Positions 53,943-61,340 of a stretch of 64,000 nt of DNA are shown in pieces (within the stretch, counting starts at the first letter, position 1; each line of letters starts with the position of its first letter). The notes under the pieces were generated by a model, which was not told the origin of the DNA, did no database searches, and was given only the letters and a program-made list of their open reading frames with translations. Made by a program: the position numbers and the translations under genes. Source of the stretch: Pseudomonas azadiae (GTDB taxonomy: Bacteria > Pseudomonadota > Gammaproteobacteria > Pseudomonadales > Pseudomonadaceae). The stretch is from NCBI RefSeq assembly GCF_019145355.1, contig NZ_JAHSTY010000001.1, forward strand, positions 3,224,001 through 3,288,000, in the 5' to 3' direction.

Positions 53943-56124
53943 GATTCCATTCTAGTTTGAACGCCGTCTTAAATCCCACTGGAGGGGCTACGAAAGAAAC
54001 TGTGCAGTCTAAAGAGTCTGCGACCATCTTTACGATTGTAAGACCGATCCCCATTCCCCCCAAACCTAAAGCTTTACGCTCCTCAGGAATCTCTAATCGC
54101 CTTATAAAGGGTTTAAACAAATCCGCGCTGTCTGATAAGCGAACACCTACACCCGTATCCGCGATAATTACCGATGATTTATTACCCTTAGTTTCTCCAT
54201 AAGCGAAAATCAGCCGCTTATTGGAGCCAATCATCGCATTTACAGCGTTTATCAAAACATTCTGAAAAACCGCGTTCCAGGCTGCTAGCGTCGCTGCGGG
54301 CAGTATCATAGTTTTAGGAAACTCGTACTCAACGCTTACTTGCCGCAACAATGCTTCGGAATTAACAACTACGCGGTTTAGCACCTTCCCGACATTATAT
54401 TTGTTACGCTTTTCCCTATCGTACTCATGCATGAGCGGTGAGAATAGCTTCCGAGCCTTGGCCGTTCTCTCTGCCCAATTATCCAAAGAGCTAATAAGTT
54501 TAGGCATATCTAATATTTTATTTTTGTCCGTTAGCTGCTTACGCATATCAGAAAGGACAGTAAGCTCCTTGTGAAGCTCATGCTCCATCGCAAGAGCGGC
54601 CATTCCGGAGGTAGCCAAAGCTGCAAGAAGTATACGTTCCTCATTGATCGCAGAACTACGCTGCTCTTCTAAGTCCTCCAACTCCTTGAACTTAAGAGAA
54701 ACCGCTTCAACCTCAGCACTCAACTTATCAGGGAGCTTCATTGAGAGTTGAAATAACTGATTTCTTATTTCAGAAACCTTCTCTTCAGTCCTCGGCACAT
54801 CTAAGCGAGCGGAAGCTTTTTCTATATTTCTACGTTCAAATGAACGCATAGCGTAAAAGTCAATTGCCCATCTGACGCTATGCTGCAGTTCTTCAAAAGC
54901 ATCATTATCAATGAGCCTATCACGTGTGACTTGCACATTTAAGTAGGCACCCTTGTTCAATTCAATCGGTGTTGCCGTAGTTCTTTCATGCGATGTAGAT
55001 ATTTTTACAGCACCAAAAATTCGCCCGTTCGTAGGTAGGTCATTGAGGCCGCTACGAACTTGAAGATTTGCTGGTAACAGCTTTGACTTATTGAGTCGAT
55101 GGGAATGGTCTATTTCAAGACCTAACCAATCTTGCTCATCACCACCATAAAAAGGGAGTCTAAAGTTGTTGTCATAAATATGTATCCCTCCAAACTTTCT
55201 AAAGTAATCCCTGGCTTCATGAACATTAATACCTCCGGCCTGCTTACCCGAAAGCTTAAACACATAAATTTTGAAATCTACTTCATCAAGAAGCCTGTTA
55301 ACTGGAGGAAAGCTGGCATTGTATTCATCACCATTTTTAAATTTGACGACTACTTCATTTTTACCACTCGACTTACCTGCACTCAATTTTCCTTCAATAA
55401 TGGCAATCCAGTTCTCTAGCGCCCTGTCCATTTGGCTATCGAATGCTTTCTTTGCTTGCGAAGTAAGCCCTTTTACCTGTATATCAAAAACATCATCACT
55501 GTCATCGCCCATCAACTCAACAGGCGGCTTTAAAAACCAAAGCTCGCCAGCCAAATCCGTAAGATCTTCGACTAGCCATTGATGCTTTAGCCCTATGATC
55601 TTAACCGATGTCCCGTGCTCATAACGACCATCAATCTTAGTAGTGCTACGACTAGGAGAAATATATGCACCAGCCTTAACAAGATCATTCGCCTCTCGTG
55701 CTTCGCCCCAATTAACGTTAGCTCGAAACGCCGACGTATCATCAACACCTTTAGAAATTATCTCTAACTCGTCGCCAAGAAATTGGACGGAGAGTCGTCC
55801 CACTCCTTTTGATCCAGTAACCTGACGAGAACGTTCAGTTAACTTCTGGTTTTGTTTATGAGTCGTGCCAACACGTAACCAATAGGCGATAAATTCCGGA
55901 CGGCTCATACCAGCGCCATTATCGCTTACTGTTATACTATCTCTTTCAAAGGTAACGGTAACTTGGGTCGCGTCAGCGTCATAGCTATTTTTCACAAGCT
56001 CAGCTAGGGCTACATATGGCTTTCCAACAAGCCGCTCACCTAACTCTCGTAACAGTGCCGCATCTACGGTAAAGGTATGAAATTTTCGGTTACTGCCGTC
56101 CTCAACTCGATTTTTTTCTGGCAT
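53926..56124 (-). CDS. Double-GHKL ATPase: Hsp90/MutL-type N-terminus plus histidine-kinase-type C-terminus
   Basis: 732 residues from the ATG at 56124 (AAGG four bases upstream; a TTG at 56154 is possible). The N-terminal GHKL ATPase has VALAELVKNSYDADAT (E42, N46), SDNGAGMS and GSKGVGRLS, like Hsp90 or MutL. After a coiled-coil stretch (residues ~450-540) comes an H-box-like AMEHELHKELTVL and a second GHKL domain with NVLINAVNAM, IADTGVGV and GLGGMGIGLTIVK, as in sensor kinases. No membrane segment is present, so it is a cytosolic sensor. It probably signals to the receiver protein encoded next. Confidence 0.8.
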   Translation of the reverse strand: MPEKNRVEDGSNRKFHTFTVDAALLRELGERLVGKPYVALAELVKNSYDADATQVTVTFERDSITVSDNGAGMSRPEFIAYWLRVGTTHKQNQKLTERSRQVTGSKGVGRLSVQFLGDELEIISKGVDDTSAFRANVNWGEAREANDLVKAGAYISPSRSTTKIDGRYEHGTSVKIIGLKHQWLVEDLTDLAGELWFLKPPVELMGDDSDDVFDIQVKGLTSQAKKAFDSQMDRALENWIAIIEGKLSAGKSSGKNEVVVKFKNGDEYNASFPPVNRLLDEVDFKIYVFKLSGKQAGGINVHEARDYFRKFGGIHIYDNNFRLPFYGGDEQDWLGLEIDHSHRLNKSKLLPANLQVRSGLNDLPTNGRIFGAVKISTSHERTTATPIELNKGAYLNVQVTRDRLIDNDAFEELQHSVRWAIDFYAMRSFERRNIEKASARLDVPRTEEKVSEIRNQLFQLSMKLPDKLSAEVEAVSLKFKELEDLEEQRSSAINEERILLAALATSGMAALAMEHELHKELTVLSDMRKQLTDKNKILDMPKLISSLDNWAERTAKARKLFSPLMHEYDREKRNKYNVGKVLNRVVVNSEALLRQVSVEYEFPKTMILPAATLAAWNAVFQNVLINAVNAMIGSNKRLIFAYGETKGNKSSVIIADTGVGVRLSDSADLFKPFIRRLEIPEERKALGLGGMGIGLTIVKMVADSLDCTVSFVAPPVGFKTAFKLEWNHDEQD

Positions 56125-56328
56125 GGCACCTTGACCTAAATCGTCCTTGAGCAAAAAACAAAATGCTCGGTAGAAAAACCAACAGCCCCACTACCTTGCA
56201 ATAATGCGGTGGGCGCTACCCATCACTAGCTTTCATCGTATCGTAGCATCAAGATATGACCATGACCTGATGCTATCATTAGCAGCATTAGGCCATCAAC
56301 AACCTTTAGCTGCTCGGGAGCATTAGAT

Positions 56329-56565
56329 ATGTCTAAATACGGTGCGAACATTTACTCAGACCTAGGTATAGCCTCGCCGAAGCGAATGCTCAACAAAGCA
56401 CACCTAGTTGAAATGCTAATTAGAAAAATTAGCGAAAAGAACTTAACAACTGTGGAGGCCACCCAAATATTAAATATGTCAGAGCTCCAGCTAAATGAAA
56501 TTATACGCGGCCATTTTCATGCAGTGAGCGCGTCTGAACTCCGACGGTTAACAAAAACCATCTGA
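56329..56565 (+). CDS. XRE-family helix-turn-helix regulator, small
   Basis: 78 residues from the ATG at 56329 (GGGAG eight bases upstream). NIYSDLGIASPKRMLNKAHL and LTTVEATQILNMSELQLNEI with IRGHFHAVSASELRRL form the helix-turn-helix of the antitoxin-like XRE group, in which a toxin normally lies beside it. None is seen here; the GHKL operon starts divergently 205 bases away, so it may control that operon. Confidence 0.75.
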   Translation: MSKYGANIYSDLGIASPKRMLNKAHLVEMLIRKISEKNLTTVEATQILNMSELQLNEIIRGHFHAVSASELRRLTKTI

Positions 56566-56971
56566 TGCCCCCTTATCAGTCATTCGAGTCGTATCTCAGC
56601 CACACACTTCGCTCAACAAGAGCTAGACCGCCCCATTTATAACACCAACTCTCAAATTCCACTATGCTATGCGGAACCGCAATAGTTTTACCTTTTGCCC
56701 TATAGTAAGCATCGCCATGGGGAGCTACTTTACAAACGCTATCAACTTTTTATAACAGGCAAAGAAAAGGGCAGTTCTCTCGAACGGCCCTAAATTAGAG
56801 CGCTTGATATTCATATATACACCCTCAAGCAGGGGTGTGGAGGTCTTACCCTACGCTGATGTCCAGCCATCAACGGGGTTCCTACGCCAGTTATCGCCGC
56901 TGGAGGCAACTGGTTTCGCGCTCACGTTCATTATTGACGGGCTACTCGCTTTGAGCAACCCCCGAACTGTT
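56566..56971. other. Island-gpmI junction region
   Basis: On the minus strand, bases 56576-56749 stay open and encode about 57 residues with sensible composition (TIAVPHSIVEFESWCYKWGG) but no ATG/GTG start after an upstream stop. It is either a gene fragment or a gene with an unrecognised start. AGGGC/GCCCT at 56768-56791 gives a weak hairpin. 56830-56970 has a different, GC-richer composition and no recognised gene. Confidence 0.35.
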
Positions 56972-58498
56972 TCAGACCAGAATCGAAGTACCGGTCATCT
57001 CCTGCGGCTTCTCCAACCCCATCAACATCAGCATCGTCGGCGCCACATCCGCCAGCACGCCGCCTTCGCGCACCTTGAAATCACGCTTGCCGACGTAGAT
57101 GAACGGCACCGGTTCGGTGGTGTGGGCGGTGTGGGCCTGGCCGGTGGATTCGTCGGACATTTGCTCGCAGTTACCGTGGTCAGCAGTGATCAACGCTTCG
57201 CCGCCAACTTTTTCCAGGGCTTCAACGATACGGCCGACGCACAGGTCCAGGCATTCCACTGCCTTGGTCGCGGCTTCCAGGTTGCCGCTGTGGCCGACCA
57301 TGTCGCCGTTGGCGTAGTTGACCACGATGACGTCGAAGCGCTGGTGCTCGATGGCGTCGACGATCTTGTCGGTGACTTCCGGCGCGCTCATTTCCGGTTG
57401 CAAATCGTAGGTGGCGACTTTCGGCGACGGGATCAGGATGCGCTCTTCGCCCGGGAACGGCTCTTCGCGCCCGCCGGAGAAGAAGAAGGTCACGTGGGCG
57501 TATTTCTCGGTTTCGGCGATGCGCAGTTGGGTCTTGCCGTTTTTCGCCAGGTAGTCGCCCAGCACGTTGTCCAGGCTGCCGGCTGCAAACGCGGCCGGGG
57601 CCGGAATGCTGGCGGCGTACTGGGTCAGGCCGACGTACTGCACCTTCGGCTGGCGCGCACGTTCGAATTCTTTGAAGCCGTCTTCCACGAACACACGGCT
57701 CAGCTCGCGGGCACGGTCGGCGCGGAAGTTCATGAACACCACGGCGTCGCCGTCTTCGACCTTCACCGGCTCGCCGATGGTGGTGGCTTTGACGAACTCG
57801 TCGCTCTCGCCACGGGCGTAAGCGGCTTCCAGGCCCTCCTGGGCGGTGGCGGCGTTGAATTCGGCCTGGCCGTCGACGATCAGGTTGTAGGCCTGGGCTA
57901 CGCGGTCCCAGCGATTGTCGCGGTCCATGGCGAAGTAACGCCCCACGATGCTGGCGATGCGGCCCTTGCCCAGGGCGGCGAAGGTGGCGTCGAGCAGTTC
58001 GATGGACGATTGCGCGCTTTTCGGCGGGGTGTCGCGGCCGTCGAGGAAGGCGTGCAGGTAGATCTTGTCGGCGCCGCGCTTGAAGGCCAGTTCGGCCATG
58101 GCTACCAGATGGTCCTGATGGCTGTGCACGCCGCCGGCCGACAACAGGCCCATGAAGTGCACGGCTTTGCCGGCCGCCACTGCTTTATCTACCGCCGCGC
58201 AGATGGTCGGGTTCTCGAAGAACTCGCCATCGCGGATCGCTTTGGTCACGCGAGTGAAGTCTTGATAGACCACTCGTCCGGCGCCCAGATTCATGTGGCC
58301 GACTTCCGAGTTGCCCATCTGGCCGTCCGGCAGGCCCACATCCATGCCGGAGCCGGAGATCAGGCCGTTGGGAACGCTGGCGGTCAGGCGGTCCAGCACG
58401 GGCTTGCGCGCCGCGTATACCGCGTTGTCGTGGTGGCTTTCACTGTGTCCGAAGCCATCGAGAATTATCAGGACCAAAGGTTTAGGCGTGGTAGTCAT
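56972..58498 (-). CDS. gpmI: GpmI, 2,3-bisphosphoglycerate-independent phosphoglycerate mutase
   Basis: 508 residues from the ATG at 58498 (AGAGGATCT upstream). [13 protein letters not shown] supplies the first metal Asp, [14 protein letters not shown] the phosphoserine (Ser in NSEVGH), then HDGR-like [11 protein letters not shown], and [10 protein letters not shown] the late metal ligands of the alkaline-phosphatase fold. It interconverts 3- and 2-phosphoglycerate using manganese. Complete to its normal EMTGTSILV end. In other Pseudomonas the next gene on this strand is envC; here the island intervenes. Confidence 0.97.
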   Translation of the reverse strand: MTTTPKPLVLIILDGFGHSESHHDNAVYAARKPVLDRLTASVPNGLISGSGMDVGLPDGQMGNSEVGHMNLGAGRVVYQDFTRVTKAIRDGEFFENPTICAAVDKAVAAGKAVHFMGLLSAGGVHSHQDHLVAMAELAFKRGADKIYLHAFLDGRDTPPKSAQSSIELLDATFAALGKGRIASIVGRYFAMDRDNRWDRVAQAYNLIVDGQAEFNAATAQEGLEAAYARGESDEFVKATTIGEPVKVEDGDAVVFMNFRADRARELSRVFVEDGFKEFERARQPKVQYVGLTQYAASIPAPAAFAAGSLDNVLGDYLAKNGKTQLRIAETEKYAHVTFFFSGGREEPFPGEERILIPSPKVATYDLQPEMSAPEVTDKIVDAIEHQRFDVIVVNYANGDMVGHSGNLEAATKAVECLDLCVGRIVEALEKVGGEALITADHGNCEQMSDESTGQAHTAHTTEPVPFIYVGKRDFKVREGGVLADVAPTMLMLMGLEKPQEMTGTSILV

Positions 58499-58649
58499 AG
58501 ATCCTCTCGCGGCGGTAATAAAGGAAGACAATTGAAAAGGGAGTGGCAGTTTAAAGCGAAGTTCCGACCACGTCACCGCTTTACGGGGGTTGGCCCCCCC
58601 TGGCGGCTGTGTATACTTACCGCCATTTTAACGCCCTGGAACCTCCTTG

Positions 58650-59063
58650 ATGGTTGATCACCTGATTGCATTTGCCACTGCCCACTACCTGCTTGTGGGT
58701 GCCTTCGTCATCCTGCTCGCGCTGCTGATCGCTCATGAAATGAGCCGTGGTGGCCGCAGCCTGAGCACGGCGGAGCTGACCGCGCTGGTCAACAAGGATG
58801 AGGCCGTTGTCGTCGACATCCGTCCGGCCAAGGATTTCGCCACCGGCCATATCGTCGGTGCGCTGAACATTCCGCAGGACAAGCTGATCGCGCGCCTGGC
58901 CGAGCTGGAAAAGCACAAGGCCAAGACCATCATCCTGGTCGACGCCCAGGGCCAGCACGCCGGCACTCACGCCCGCGAAATGCTCAAGACCGGCTTCACC
59001 GCCGCCAAGCTGTCCGGTGGTATCAGCAGCTGGCGCGCCGATAACCTGCCTTTGGTGAAGTGA
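58650..59063 (+). CDS. Membrane-anchored rhodanese-like sulfurtransferase
   Basis: 137 residues from the ATG at 58650. An N-terminal membrane helix (LVGAFVILLALLIAH) is followed by a rhodanese domain with VVDIRPAKDFATGHIVGALN. The active-site loop reads LVDAQGQHAGTHAREML: there is no cysteine at the expected position (usually CxxGxR), so it may lack sulfurtransferase activity. It is the first of the rhodanese-grxC-secB run, one base before grxC. The divergent promoter with gpmI lies in 58499-58649. Confidence 0.85.
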   Translation: MVDHLIAFATAHYLLVGAFVILLALLIAHEMSRGGRSLSTAELTALVNKDEAVVVDIRPAKDFATGHIVGALNIPQDKLIARLAELEKHKAKTIILVDAQGQHAGTHAREMLKTGFTAAKLSGGISSWRADNLPLVK

Positions 59064-59064
59064 T

Positions 59065-59316
59065 ATGAGTCAGGTTGTCGTGTATTCCAGCGATTATTGC
59101 CCTTATTGCATTCGAGCCAAGCAGTTGCTCCAGAGCAAGAAGGTCGCCTTCGAAGAAATCAAGGTCGATGGCAAGCCTCAGGTGCGCGCCGAAATGGCCC
59201 AGAAAGCCGGCCGTACATCGGTCCCGCAAATCTGGATCGGCGACAGGCATATTGGTGGCTGCGATGACCTGTTTGCTTTGGAGCGCGCCGGTAAGCTCGA
59301 TGCGCTGCTCGCCTGA
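59065..59316 (+). CDS. grxC: Glutaredoxin 3
   Basis: 83 residues. CPYC active site in VVYSSDYCPYCIRAKQLLQS, cis-Pro loop TSVPQIWIGDRHIGGCDDL, both typical of GrxC. It reduces disulphides with glutathione. It starts one base after the rhodanese stop, and secB follows after 39 bases, an arrangement conserved in gamma-proteobacteria. Confidence 0.97.
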   Translation: MSQVVVYSSDYCPYCIRAKQLLQSKKVAFEEIKVDGKPQVRAEMAQKAGRTSVPQIWIGDRHIGGCDDLFALERAGKLDALLA

Positions 59317-59355
59317 CGCCCACCCCTTAAAAGACCCCAAGATCAAGGATCTGAG

Positions 59356-59835
59356 ATGACTGACCAACAGAACACCGAAGCCGCAGAAGCCCAAGGCCCA
59401 CAATTCTCGTTGCAACGCATCTACGTGCGTGACCTGTCGTTCGAAGCGCCGAAAAGTCCGGCCATCTTCCGTCAGGAATGGACCCCGAGCGTTGCGCTGG
59501 ACCTGAACACCCGCCAGAAAGCCCTGGAAGGCGACTTCCACGAAGTCGTGCTGACCCTGTCGGTCACCGTCAAAAACGGCGAAGAAGTGGCCTTCATCGC
59601 TGAAGTGCAACAGGCCGGTATCTTCCTGATCCAGGGCCTGGACGAAGCGTCCATGAGCCACACCCTGGGTGCGTTCTGCCCGAACATCCTGTTCCCGTAC
59701 GCCCGCGAGACCCTGGACAGCCTGGTCACCCGTGGCTCGTTCCCGGCGCTGATGCTGGCTCCGGTGAACTTCGATGCCCTGTATGCGCAAGAGCTGCAGC
59801 GTATGCAAGGTGAAGGTTCGTCGACCGTTCAATGA
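59356..59835 (+). CDS. secB: SecB, protein-export chaperone
   Basis: 159 residues. [20 protein letters not shown] and later [20 protein letters not shown] with [14 protein letters not shown] are the SecB core. It forms a cytosolic tetramer that keeps precursors unfolded and passes them to SecA. It is the last gene of this run; a REP doublet follows. Confidence 0.97.
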   Translation: MTDQQNTEAAEAQGPQFSLQRIYVRDLSFEAPKSPAIFRQEWTPSVALDLNTRQKALEGDFHEVVLTLSVTVKNGEEVAFIAEVQQAGIFLIQGLDEASMSHTLGAFCPNILFPYARETLDSLVTRGSFPALMLAPVNFDALYAQELQRMQGEGSSTVQ

Positions 59836-59860
59836 TTGTTTGAACGACACCGACCCAAAA

Positions 59861-59980
59861 TGTGGGAGCGGGCTTGTGTGGGAGCTGGCTTGCCTGCGAT
59901 AGCATCACCGTGGTGTGACTGACACACCGAGGTGCTTGCATCGCAGGCAAGCCAGCTCCCACACAAGGCCCCTCCCACAT
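59861..59980. repeat. Nested REP doublet
   Basis: TGTGGGAGCGGGCTTG and directly after it TGTGGGAGCTGGCTTGCCTG (from 59876) are mirrored by CAGGCAAGCCAGCTCCCACA and by CCCTCCCACA ending at 59979. Two REP arms are thus stacked on each side. CACCG...CGGTG-like bases form the central loop. It lies between secB and trmL, whose genes converge. Confidence 0.8.
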
Positions 59981-59992
59981 TTGTTATGTGTA

Positions 59993-60448
59993 TTACTTGA
60001 AGCCGAGTTGGCGCCAGCCTTCATACACGGCAACGGCCACAGTGTTGGACAGGTTCAAACTGCGGCAGCCCTCGCGCATCGGCAAACGCAGGCGATGACC
60101 ATCAGGCAATGCATCAAGCACCTCGGCCGGCAGGCCGCGACTTTCCGGGCCAAACAGAAACGCGTCACCCTCGGCAAAGCTGGCATCATGGAATGGCCGC
60201 GAACCCTTCGTGGTGAACGCGAACAAGCGCGGGTGCCCCAGGCTTTCCAGGCAACTGGCCAGGTCCGCATGGCGCTTGAGCGTGGCGTACTCGTGGTAGT
60301 CCAGCCCGGCTCGGCGCAGGCGCTTGTCGTCCATGTCGAAGCCCAACGGTTCGATCAAATGCAGGTGGCAGCCACTGTTGGCGCACAGCCTGATAACGTT
60401 GCCGGTGTTCGGCGGAATTTCTGGTTGAAAAAGGATGACGTGAAACAT
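59993..60448 (-). CDS. trmL: TrmL, tRNA (cytidine/uridine-2'-O-)-methyltransferase
   Basis: 151 residues from the ATG at 60448 (CGGAGCC upstream). A short SPOUT enzyme: FHVILFQPEIPPNTGNVIRL, FLFGPESRGLP and LNLSNTVAVAVYEGWRQLGF are the three knot motifs. It methylates the wobble nucleotide of tRNA-Leu isoacceptors. Its start overlaps the start of the divergent small membrane protein gene by two bases. Confidence 0.95.
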   Translation of the reverse strand: MFHVILFQPEIPPNTGNVIRLCANSGCHLHLIEPLGFDMDDKRLRRAGLDYHEYATLKRHADLASCLESLGHPRLFAFTTKGSRPFHDASFAEGDAFLFGPESRGLPAEVLDALPDGHRLRLPMREGCRSLNLSNTVAVAVYEGWRQLGFK

Positions 60449-60887
60449 GCACGGCTCCGAAGGCAAAGATGCGCTGCATTCTACCCCTGAAGAAGACCCG
60501 AGACCGAAGCTATTGCCGAGGGTCATGGGTTCATTGGCGATTGTCGGCCTCATGGTCGGCCTGATGATCGGCCGCCTGACCACCCCGGACCCGGTCGAGC
60601 TGCAACAGGTCGAAACCGCAGCGGACGGCGTGGTGGTGTGGTTCAACAGCGAGCCAAAGCTTCACGGCGAGCACATCGACGGCACCGTGGCGCTGCTGTT
60701 CGACGCGCAAGGCCAGGCCGCCAGCGGGCAACTCAAGGTCAACGCAAAGGACGTGAACTGGCGCGTGCGCAAGACCGATGCTGGCCTGCTGCTGAACCTG
60801 GTGGCGGCTCGGCCGTTGCGTGGGGTGTGGAGTGGGGAGGCGGTCGATGACCGCTGGCGGTTGGAGGTCCATCTCCAGGAGCAATAA
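60447..60887 (+). CDS. Small membrane-anchored hypothetical protein
   Basis: 146 residues. A membrane helix at about 25-43 (VMGSLAIVGLMVGLMIG) follows a charged N-terminus, and the rest looks like a beta-rich periplasmic domain. WFNSEPKLHGEHIDGTVALL followed by FDAQGQAASGQLKV suggests a compact sandwich. No family is recognised. It is divergent from trmL with a 2-base start overlap, and its stop codon lies at the end of the NrsZ-like sRNA terminator. Confidence 0.7.
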   Translation: MHGSEGKDALHSTPEEDPRPKLLPRVMGSLAIVGLMVGLMIGRLTTPDPVELQQVETAADGVVVWFNSEPKLHGEHIDGTVALLFDAQGQAASGQLKVNAKDVNWRVRKTDAGLLLNLVAARPLRGVWSGEAVDDRWRLEVHLQEQ

Positions 60888-61008
60888 AAGAGGGAGTTCC
60901 CGGCCTGCCTGTACCAGGGCTCCCAAAACGGGGTGAAGCCTTAAGGCTTCGGTGTTAAAGAGGGGATTCTCGGCCTGCCTGTACCAAGGTCCCCGAAACT
61001 GGGTTGTA
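60886..61008 (-). ncRNA. nrsZ: NrsZ-like nitrogen-regulated small RNA
   Basis: The position, downstream of ntrC on the same strand, is where NrsZ of P. aeruginosa lies. A sigma-54 promoter at 61019-61034 points into it. The RNA has two copies of a module whose shared 16 bases are, on the plus strand, CGGCCTGCCTGTACCA at 60901-60916 and 60971-60986; the 70-base spacing agrees with the modular, processed NrsZ. It ends at a GGGAG/CTCCC hairpin followed by TCTTTTATT. Length is estimated. Function (regulating surfactant and motility in P. aeruginosa) is by analogy. Confidence 0.7.
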
Positions 61009-61018
61009 TCAGGGTTAT

Positions 61019-61034
61019 TGCAGGGTGCGTGCCA
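61019..61034 (-). promoter_or_regulatory. Sigma-54 promoter of the NrsZ-like sRNA
   Basis: On the minus strand TGGCACGCACCCTGCA matches TGGCACG-N4-TTGCA with one change; the invariant GG (61033-61032) and GC (61021-61020) are ten bases apart. Expected start is about 61008. NtrC, encoded next door, is the obvious activator. Confidence 0.75.
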
Positions 61035-61074
61035 GAGTTGTTGGATCGTGGTGAAAAAAGCCTACAGATAGCGC

Positions 61075-61097
61075 AAAGCCCCGGAATACGGGGCTTT
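61075..61097. terminator. Hairpin between ntrC and the sRNA
   Basis: AAAGCCCC (61075-61082) pairs with GGGGCTTT (61090-61097) around GGAATAC. T runs are short on both sides, so termination strength is uncertain; it may end the ntrBC transcript. Confidence 0.5.
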
Positions 61098-61211
61098 GGT
61101 GGTTTTGGCTTTAAGATTTTTCTTGGCGAAGCTCAGGTTTCAGGCCTTGGACCCGTGCCCAATGCCGGTTCATGGTGCATTGAAGCAGTGCACGGTCCCG
61201 AAATCGTGTGG

Positions 61212-61316
61212 AGATCCAAATGTGGGAGCGGGCTTGCTCGCGAATGCGGTGGATCAGTCACATATCAGTGACTGACACTCCGCATTCGCGAGCAAGCCCG
61301 CTCCCACATTGGATCT
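61212..61316. repeat. REP doublet (REPIN)
   Basis: AGATCCAAATGTGGGAGCGG (61212-61231) and GGCTTGCTCGCGAATGCGG are mirrored by CCGCATTCGCGAGCAAGCC and CCGCTCCCACATTGGATCT ending at 61316. The match is near perfect over more than 35 bases per arm. The central CAGTCA...TGACTG adds a smaller hairpin. Confidence 0.85.
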
Positions 61317-61340
61317 TCAGTGGATAAGGAAAATTGGGGA

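Larger units (their letters stand above)
48730..56970. mobile_element. AT-rich accessory island between envC and gpmI
   Basis: Base composition drops clearly relative to both flanks from about 49300 to 56800. The stretch holds a decayed phage gene, a 5-cytosine methyltransferase, a HEPN-like protein, a three-gene GHKL/receiver operon and an XRE regulator. No integrase, transposase or clear end repeats were found; limits are given as the edges of the gpmI stop and the terminator beside envC, so they are approximate. Confidence 0.65.

Noticed and set aside
56804..58657. Long plus-strand open frame of 617 residues
   Set aside because: It is antisense to gpmI, which has full motif support; high-GC genes commonly leave such open antisense frames.
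60888..61008. RsmY/RsmZ-type or CrcZ-type sRNA
   Set aside because: There are not enough GGA loops or A-rich CA motifs, and the ntrC-linked position with a sigma-54 promoter fits NrsZ better.
28242..61316. Repeated GTGGGAGC palindromes as a CRISPR array
   Set aside because: The units are inverted pairs scattered in different gaps without regular spacing or spacers; they are REP elements.
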